20,181 nucleotides of DNA from JBALVO01 sp036961445 (GTDB taxonomy: Bacteria; Pseudomonadota; Gammaproteobacteria; Pseudomonadales; Halieaceae). The DNA lies in assembly GCA_036961445.1 (NCBI GenBank), contig JBALVO010000064.1, forward strand, positions 1 to 20,181. Reading direction: 5' to 3'. This document shows, one piece after another, positions 14,960 through 20,181 of the stretch. How positions within the stretch are numbered: position 1 is the first letter of the stretch; each line of letters opens with the position of its first letter. The position numbers and the translations under genes were made by a program. A model generated the notes under the pieces. That model had not been told where the DNA came from. It saw nothing but the letters and a program-made list of their open reading frames with translations, and did no database searches.

Positions 14960-16120
14960 ATGTCCCGGCGCCTGCGCATTGGTGTGCTGGCCGGCGAAGC
15001 CTCCGGCGACATTCTCGGATCCAGGGTACTGGCCGCACTGAAAGCTCAGTACGACGAGGTTATTGTTGAGGGCATAGGTGGACCCTTGATGCAGGCCGAA
15101 GGCCTGGACAGTATGTTTCCCATGGAACGACTGTCGGTCATGGGCCTGGTGGAACCGCTCAAGCGTCTGCCTGAGTTGCTGCGCATACGCGCGACGGTAT
15201 TCAAATATTTTCGAGAAAATCCACCGGATCTGTTCCTGGGAATAGACTCTCCGGACTTCAATTTACAGCTAGAGCTGAAGTTGCGCAGGATCGGGGTGCC
15301 CACCGCTCACCTGGTGAGTCCCTCGGTGTGGGCCTGGCGTCAGCGGCGCATCAAAAAAATAAAACGGGCTGTGGATTTGATGTTGTGCCTGTTTCCTTTT
15401 GAAACCGGGATATATCAGCAGCATGGTATCGCTGTGCGCTTTGTCGGACATCCACTGGCAGATGAGATCCCGCAGCAAGTGGATATGCAGGCCGCCAGGG
15501 CCTCACTGGGGCTCACAGCTCAGGGCAAGCTGTTAGCGCTGTTGCCGGGTAGCCGTGGCAGTGAGGTGCGGCTGTTGGCACCGCTGTTTTTGCAGGTTGC
15601 CCAGCGTTTGTGGCAGGCCGACAAGCGCATGTCTTTTGTGCTTCCGGCTGCCAGCAGTTTGCTGGCTGATGAGCTGCGCCGTTTGTTGCAAGCGTATCCG
15701 CAGCTGCCGGTGACTCTGCTAGCGGGGCAATCCAGGGAGGCGATGGCGGCGGCAGACACCGTTCTGTTGGCATCGGGTACGGCGACCCTGGAAGCAGCTC
15801 TATTGCAACGGCCTATGGTCGTGGCATACCGTACCGGGGCCCTCACCTGGTTACTGCTGTCCGCGCTGGTAAAAACCCGGTACGTGGCGCTGCCTAATGT
15901 GCTTACCGGGAAGGCGCTGGTGCCTGAGTTATTGCAAAGCGGTGCTAATGCCCAGGCCATATTGTCTGCCGTGCAGCCGCTGTTGGCTGCCAGTGGCGCA
16001 AAGACCGCGCAACTGCGCGAGTTTGCTGCCATTCATGAACAATTACGGCACAATTACGCCCGCCAGGCGGCGAGCGCGTTGGTGGAACTGGTAGCATCCA
16101 GGCAGGGGACGCACTATTAA
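14960..16120 (+). CDS. lpxB: Lipid A disaccharide synthase
   Basis: Condenses UDP-2,3-diacylglucosamine with lipid X to give the tetraacyl disaccharide at the inner face of the inner membrane. From ATG 14960 it is 386 aa (E. coli 382); a TTG directly before it (14957) would add one residue. The family's glycosyltransferase-B fold shows GVLAGEASGDILG at the N-terminus, SVMGLVEPLKRLPELL, IDSPDFN, LVSPSVWAWRQRR, FVGHPLADE, LLPGSRGSEV and ASGTATLEAAL in order. No ribosome site is evident, and it begins 30 bp after lpxA. The stop TAA overlaps the proposed ATT start of rnhB. Confidence 0.97.
   Translation: MSRRLRIGVLAGEASGDILGSRVLAALKAQYDEVIVEGIGGPLMQAEGLDSMFPMERLSVMGLVEPLKRLPELLRIRATVFKYFRENPPDLFLGIDSPDFNLQLELKLRRIGVPTAHLVSPSVWAWRQRRIKKIKRAVDLMLCLFPFETGIYQQHGIAVRFVGHPLADEIPQQVDMQAARASLGLTAQGKLLALLPGSRGSEVRLLAPLFLQVAQRLWQADKRMSFVLPAASSLLADELRRLLQAYPQLPVTLLAGQSREAMAAADTVLLASGTATLEAALLQRPMVVAYRTGALTWLLLSALVKTRYVALPNVLTGKALVPELLQSGANAQAILSAVQPLLAASGAKTAQLREFAAIHEQLRHNYARQAASALVELVASRQGTHY
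16104..16118 (+). promoter_or_regulatory. Ribosome site and proposed ATT start of rnhB
   Basis: AGGGGA at 16104-16109 lies 6 nt before ATT at 16116-16118. The ATT overlaps the lpxB stop as ATTAA. In frame, the preceding stop is TAG 16092-16094, and there is no ATG, GTG or TTG between it and the catalytic residues. CTG 16125 is the only other near-cognate option and is 15 nt from the AGGGGA. Confidence 0.55.
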
Positions 16121-16715
16121 AGATCTGTTTGAAGTCACTTACAGCGGCCCCCATCTGGCTGGTGTAGATGAGGTGGGGCGAGGGCCGTTGGCAGGAGATG
16201 TCGTAGCCGCGGCGGTTATTCTTGATCCACAACGTCCTATTGTCGGCCTGCGTGACTCCAAGAAATTGTCTGAGTCCCGGCGCGAGGAGTTGGCGTATTT
16301 GATTCGCGAGCGCGCCCTGGCCTGGTCCATAGCCAGGGCCAGCGTCGCCGAGATAGATGCCATTAATATTTTACAGGCCTCCCTGTTGGCCATGCACCGG
16401 GCAGTGCAGGCACTGGCGCCCCAGCCTGGCTACGTACTGGTTGATGGCAACCGTCTGCCGCGTTGGGATTATGCGTCAGAGCCGGTGGTGAAGGGCGACG
16501 ATAGGGTTCCGGCAATTGCCGCGGCATCCATCCTGGCCAAGGTACAACGTGACGGCGAGCTCAGGGCACTGGAAAACGAGTACCCTGGCTATGGCTTTGC
16601 GGCACATAAGGGCTACCCCACCGCCTTTCATTTAAAGGCATTGCAATCACTGGGTGTTACCCCCGTGCATCGGCGCAGCTTCGGTCCGGTAAAAAAATTA
16701 CTCGGTGAGGCCTAG
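16116..16715 (+). CDS. rnhB: Ribonuclease HII
   Basis: Cleaves the RNA strand of RNA·DNA hybrids and starts removal of single ribonucleotides misincorporated in DNA. From the proposed ATT start it is 199 aa, against 198 in E. coli. Catalytic acidic residues are D18 and E19 in GVDEVGRG, D110 in LVDGN and D146 in AKVQRDGEL; other family blocks are LRDSKKLSESRREEL, KGDDRVPAIAAASILAK, GFAAHKGYPTAFH and HRRSFGPVKKLL. The only conventional start codon, GTG 16173, is the Val of DEVGRG and would delete D18 and E19, so it cannot be right. ATT 16116 or CTG 16125 are the realistic starts. A sequencing error upstream is the alternative explanation. It lies between lpxB and dnaE as in other gammaproteobacteria. 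Confidence 0.93.
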   Translation: MKDLFEVTYSGPHLAGVDEVGRGPLAGDVVAAAVILDPQRPIVGLRDSKKLSESRREELAYLIRERALAWSIARASVAEIDAINILQASLLAMHRAVQALAPQPGYVLVDGNRLPRWDYASEPVVKGDDRVPAIAAASILAKVQRDGELRALENEYPGYGFAAHKGYPTAFHLKALQSLGVTPVHRRSFGPVKKLLGEA

Positions 16716-16756
16716 CTTCGGTACAACATTTCCGGCAAGCGACGTACAATCATACG

Positions 16757-19700
16757 ATGACTGATTTTGTTCATCTTCGCCTCCATACTGAATACTCAAT
16801 TATCGACGGCCTGGTCCGGATAAAGCCCCTGGTAAACCGGGTCGCTGAACTGGGCATGCCCGCGGTGGCCGTCACCGACGTGTGTAATTTTTACGGCCTG
16901 GTTAAGGTTTATAAGGCTGCCTTCGCCGCCGGAATCCAGCCTATTTTTGGTGTGGATCTGATGGTAATGGATGCCGATGATCCGGAGCGGGCCTGTTCGG
17001 TGTGTCTACTGGCCATGAATCAGGCAGGTTACCGCAACCTGACGCTGCTGATTTCCAGGTCTTATACCGAGGGCCAGTATCTGGGTTTTCCCTATGTGCA
17101 CAAATCCTGGCTGGCCGAATGTGCCGAGGGCGTTATCGGCCTGTCTGCCGGTGCCGCAGGTGAGGTGGGGCAAGCGCTGCTGGGTGGTAAAAAGGAGCTC
17201 GCCCAGGAGCGCGCCAAATTCTGGATGCAGCTGTATCCCGGACGTTTCTATCTAGAGCTGCACCGCACCGGGCGTGAGGGGGATGAAGCGCAGGTGCACG
17301 CCGCGGTTGCGCTGGCGCATGAACTGCAATGTCCAGTGGTGGCTACCAACGATGTCAGGTTCCTTGATGCCTCTGAATTCGAGGCCCACGAGGCAAGGGT
17401 GTGCATCGGCGAGGGGCGTAGTCTGGACGACCCCAGACGCGCGCGCATATTTAGCGCTGAACAGTATTTGCGCTCGCCACAGGAGATGGCTGAATTATTT
17501 GTCGATATCCCTGAGGCCCTGGCCAATACCGTGGAAATAGCCCGCCGTTGCAATGTCGTACTGGAACTGGGTAAGCCCTATCTGCCGGACTTTCCGGTAC
17601 CGTCCGGCCTGACCATGGACGAATTCTTTCGGCAGCTGTCGCATGATGGTCTGGATAAACGTCTGGAGGAGTTGTTTGATCCTGCCGCAGATAGCTTCGA
17701 ACAAACCCGGCAAAGTTATCGGCAGCGACTGGATTTTGAGTTAAACACCATTATCCAGATGGGGTTTCCCGGTTACTTCCTGATCGTGATGGATTTTATC
17801 CGCTGGGCCAAGCAACACGATATTCCCGTTGGCCCCGGACGCGGCTCTGGCGCCGGCTCGCTGGTGGCTTATGCGCTGGAGATTACCGACCTTGACCCGC
17901 TTGAGTATGATCTGCTGTTCGAGCGTTTTCTGAACCCGGAACGGGTGTCCATGCCCGACTTCGATGTGGACTTCTGCATGGAGAAGCGGGATCGGGTTAT
18001 TGACTATGTTGCCGATACCTACGGTCGCGAGGCGGTATCGCAGATAATTACCTTTGGCACCATGGCGGCCAAGGCGGTAGTACGCGACGTGGCCCGGGTG
18101 CAGGGCAAGTCTTATGGGCTGGCGGACAAACTGTCCAAAATGATTCCCTTTGAAGTGGGAATGACCCTGGACAAGGCCGTGGAGCAGGAGGAGCCCCTGC
18201 GTGATTTCTTGCGCGATGATCCCCAGGCTCAGGAAATCTGGGACATGGCGGTGCAGCTCGAAGGTATTACGCGCAACGTGGGCAAGCACGCCGGTGGTGT
18301 GGTTATCGCGCCGTCCAAATTAACGGATTTCTCTCCCCTGTATTGTGATGAGAGCGGCGGTGGCCTGGTCACCCAGTATGACAAGGGCGACGTGGAGGAT
18401 GCCGGCCTGGTCAAGTTCGACTTCCTGGGCTTGCGCACCCTGACCATCATTGATTGGGCAGTGAAAATGATTAACGCCGTGCGGGAAGCTGAGGGCGAGC
18501 TGCCGCTGGATGTGATGCAGATCCCGTTGGATGACCAGCCCAGCTTTGACCTGTTGCAATCGGCGGAAACCACCGCGGTATTCCAGTTGGAGTCCCGCGG
18601 CATGAAGGATTTGATCAAGCGCCTGCAGCCTGATTGTTTCGAAGATATTATTGCCCTGGTAGCGCTGTTCCGTCCGGGGCCGTTGCAGTCTGGCATGGTG
18701 GATAACTTTATAAACCGTAAGCACGGTCGGGAGATAGTTTCCTACCCGGATGCGCAATACCAGCATGAATGGTTGCAGCCGATTTTGCAGCCCACCTACG
18801 GCATTATCCTGTATCAGGAACAGGTTATGCAGATTGCCCAGGAGCTGGCCGGGTACACCCTGGGTGGAGCCGATATGCTGCGCCGTGCCATGGGCAAGAA
18901 AAAACCCGAGGAGATGGCCAAGCAGCGAGAGATCTTTGAAGATGGCGCCAAGGCCAAGGGCGTTGATGGCACTCTGGCGATCAAGATCTTTGACCTGGTT
19001 GAGAAGTTTGCCGGCTACGGATTCAACAAGTCGCACTCGGCGGCTTATGCCCTGGTGTCCTACCAGACCGCGTGGCTCAAGACGCATTATCCGGCACAGT
19101 TCATGGCCGCTGTAATGAGCTCAGAATTGCAAAACACCGATAAAATTGTGGTGTTTGTCGAAGAGTGTCGGGCCATGAAACTGAGCCTGAAACTGCCCGA
19201 TGTGAATGAGGGGCAGTACATGTTCACGGTTAACCCTGACGGCGACATTATTTATGGTCTGGGCGCGATCAAGGGGCTGGGTGAAGGTCCTATTGAGAAT
19301 ATTCTGGCCACCCTCGCCGAGGCGGGGCCGTTTCTGGATCTGTTTGATTTTTGTGCCCGCACAGAGCCGCGCAAGGTCAATCGTCGGGCAATCGACGCGC
19401 TGGTGCGCTCCGGCGCGTTTGATTCCCTGGGGGAAAGTCGCTGGGTACTGATGAGCAGTCTGGAAGACGCCCTCAAAGCGGCCGAGCAAAGTGCTAGCAA
19501 TCGCGACTGCGGGATCGCAGATTTATTCGGGGAAGTTGTACCCAGTCAGGCCAACGGCCATGGTGATGTATACGGGCCGTTCCGCGGAGCACGTCAGTGG
19601 ACGCCCAAGGAGCGTCTCGGTGGCGAGAAAGATACCCTTGGCCTTTATGTCACAGGTCATCCCATCGACGAATACGAGGCTGAGGTGCGTAAATTTGCAC

Positions 19701-20181
19701 CCACACGCATAGCAGATTTACGTGCAGACAAGCAGGGTAGCCAGGTGCTGGCGGGGCTGATTGTCGCCACTCGCACCATGAAGACCAAACGTGGCGACAC
19801 CATGGCCATCATTCAGTTGGACGATCGCAGTGCCCGTATTGAAGTTACCGTATATGCCGAAGCCTATAACGAGCACCGGGAGTTGCTGGGTAAGGACCAG
19901 CTGGTGATCGTGGAAGGTCTGGTCGCGCACGATGATTATTCCGGCGGTCTGGCAATGCGCGCCAAGGGCGTACGCAGTCTGTTGCAGGCACGTGAAAACT
20001 ACGTCTCGGAGTTGTCCATAGAAGTCAGTCACGAAATGCTTACCGATGATGTGACAGCGCTGCTGGAGCAAACCCTGGCCGGGGCTGGTGGCGGTACCTG
20101 TCCGGTATCGCTCATTTATAATCAGGCGCACAATCGGGCCCGGGTCAAGCTCGGGGAGCGCTGGCAGGTCGTGCCCAGTGA
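16757..20181 (+). CDS. dnaE: DNA polymerase III alpha subunit (partial at 3' end)
   Basis: Replicative polymerase catalytic subunit. ATG 16757 opens a frame of 1141 complete codons that is still open at the window edge; E. coli DnaE is 1160 aa, so roughly 20 residues are missing. The PHP domain is about residues 1-270 (FVHLRLHTEYSIIDG). The palm carries GPGRGSGAGSLVAYAL and the catalytic D401 and D403 in PDFDVDF, with D555 in KFDFLGLR, numbering identical to E. coli. The fingers and tandem HhH region follow (VALFRPGPLQSG, ILYQEQVMQIA, FNKSHSAAYALVSYQTAWLK). The beta-clamp motif position reads IADLF at 920-924, and an OB fold lies at about 994-1075. PHP metal residues are degenerate (TDV instead of TDH), as in E. 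coli. No clear ribosome site lies before the start; 41 bp separate it from rnhB. Confidence 0.97.
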   Translation, partial: MTDFVHLRLHTEYSIIDGLVRIKPLVNRVAELGMPAVAVTDVCNFYGLVKVYKAAFAAGIQPIFGVDLMVMDADDPERACSVCLLAMNQAGYRNLTLLISRSYTEGQYLGFPYVHKSWLAECAEGVIGLSAGAAGEVGQALLGGKKELAQERAKFWMQLYPGRFYLELHRTGREGDEAQVHAAVALAHELQCPVVATNDVRFLDASEFEAHEARVCIGEGRSLDDPRRARIFSAEQYLRSPQEMAELFVDIPEALANTVEIARRCNVVLELGKPYLPDFPVPSGLTMDEFFRQLSHDGLDKRLEELFDPAADSFEQTRQSYRQRLDFELNTIIQMGFPGYFLIVMDFIRWAKQHDIPVGPGRGSGAGSLVAYALEITDLDPLEYDLLFERFLNPERVSMPDFDVDFCMEKRDRVIDYVADTYGREAVSQIITFGTMAAKAVVRDVARVQGKSYGLADKLSKMIPFEVGMTLDKAVEQEEPLRDFLRDDPQAQEIWDMAVQLEGITRNVGKHAGGVVIAPSKLTDFSPLYCDESGGGLVTQYDKGDVEDAGLVKFDFLGLRTLTIIDWAVKMINAVREAEGELPLDVMQIPLDDQPSFDLLQSAETTAVFQLESRGMKDLIKRLQPDCFEDIIALVALFRPGPLQSGMVDNFINRKHGREIVSYPDAQYQHEWLQPILQPTYGIILYQEQVMQIAQELAGYTLGGADMLRRAMGKKKPEEMAKQREIFEDGAKAKGVDGTLAIKIFDLVEKFAGYGFNKSHSAAYALVSYQTAWLKTHYPAQFMAAVMSSELQNTDKIVVFVEECRAMKLSLKLPDVNEGQYMFTVNPDGDIIYGLGAIKGLGEGPIENILATLAEAGPFLDLFDFCARTEPRKVNRRAIDALVRSGAFDSLGESRWVLMSSLEDALKAAEQSASNRDCGIADLFGEVVPSQANGHGDVYGPFRGARQWTPKERLGGEKDTLGLYVTGHPIDEYEAEVRKFAPTRIADLRADKQGSQVLAGLIVATRTMKTKRGDTMAIIQLDDRSARIEVTVYAEAYNEHRELLGKDQLVIVEGLVAHDDYSGGLAMRAKGVRSLLQARENYVSELSIEVSHEMLTDDVTALLEQTLAGAGGGTCPVSLIYNQAHNRARVKLGERWQVVPS

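Noticed and set aside
16173..16175. GTG as the rnhB start
   Set aside because: It is the Val of the catalytic DEVGRG; starting there would remove two catalytic acidic residues.
20179..20181. TGA at the last three bases as the end of dnaE
   Set aside because: It is out of frame: the dnaE frame reads GTG CCC AGT GA at the edge, so the gene continues beyond the window.
1..20181. Mobile elements, CRISPR arrays, tRNA/rRNA genes, defence or toxin-antitoxin modules
   Set aside because: None seen on either strand. The window is fully accounted for by conserved housekeeping genes with short gaps; no region shows foreign gene content.

Overview
This window is a conserved housekeeping locus from a gammaproteobacterium. 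The gene order is glnD–map on the minus strand, diverging from rpsB–tsf–pyrH–frr–uppS–cdsA–dxr–rseP–bamA–skp–lpxD–fabZ–lpxA–lpxB–rnhB–dnaE on the plus strand. Placing dxr after cdsA (frr–uppS–cdsA–dxr–rseP) is, from memory, the Pseudomonas-type arrangement; in Escherichia coli dxr sits between frr and uppS. With the protein sequences (Met in the LpxA acyl-ruler position, GNNRWAK in UppS) this suggests a Pseudomonas-like or marine (Cellvibrionales-type) gammaproteobacterium. The exact taxon cannot be fixed from the sequence alone.

Layout. Positions 1-1510 hold the 5' part of glnD (cut by the window edge) and complete map, co-oriented and 8 bp apart. Positions 1511-1837 are the divergent control region, with a convincing extended -10 promoter and a structured leader for rpsB. 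Positions 1838-3702 hold rpsB and tsf with a hairpin between them, and a strong intrinsic terminator ends that unit at 3723-3750. From 3910 to the right edge there are thirteen tightly packed plus-strand genes with no further intrinsic terminator that I could see. Several junctions are fused: uppS/cdsA overlap by 8 bp, cdsA/dxr and fabZ/lpxA are stop-then-start with no gap, and dxr/rseP and probably lpxB/rnhB share bases. dnaE runs off the right edge about 1141 codons in.

How the genes work together. rpsB, tsf, pyrH and frr serve translation and UTP supply. uppS (undecaprenyl diphosphate), cdsA (CDP-diacylglycerol) and dxr (isoprenoid precursors for UppS) feed the envelope. rseP, bamA and skp handle the envelope stress response and outer-membrane protein biogenesis. 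lpxD, fabZ, lpxA and lpxB are early lipid A and fatty acid steps. rnhB and dnaE are replication genes.

I found no mobile element, CRISPR array, tRNA or rRNA gene, toxin-antitoxin pair, defence system or unknown gene cassette, and no evidence for a new multi-gene system. The points worth a second look are local: rnhB has no ATG, GTG or TTG start that keeps its active site and appears to start at ATT overlapping the lpxB stop; ribosomal protein S2 carries a tandemly repeated Ala/Glu/Pro-rich tail; LpxA has the Met ruler residue that predicts C10 acyl chains; and BamA has enlarged loops with paired cysteines.
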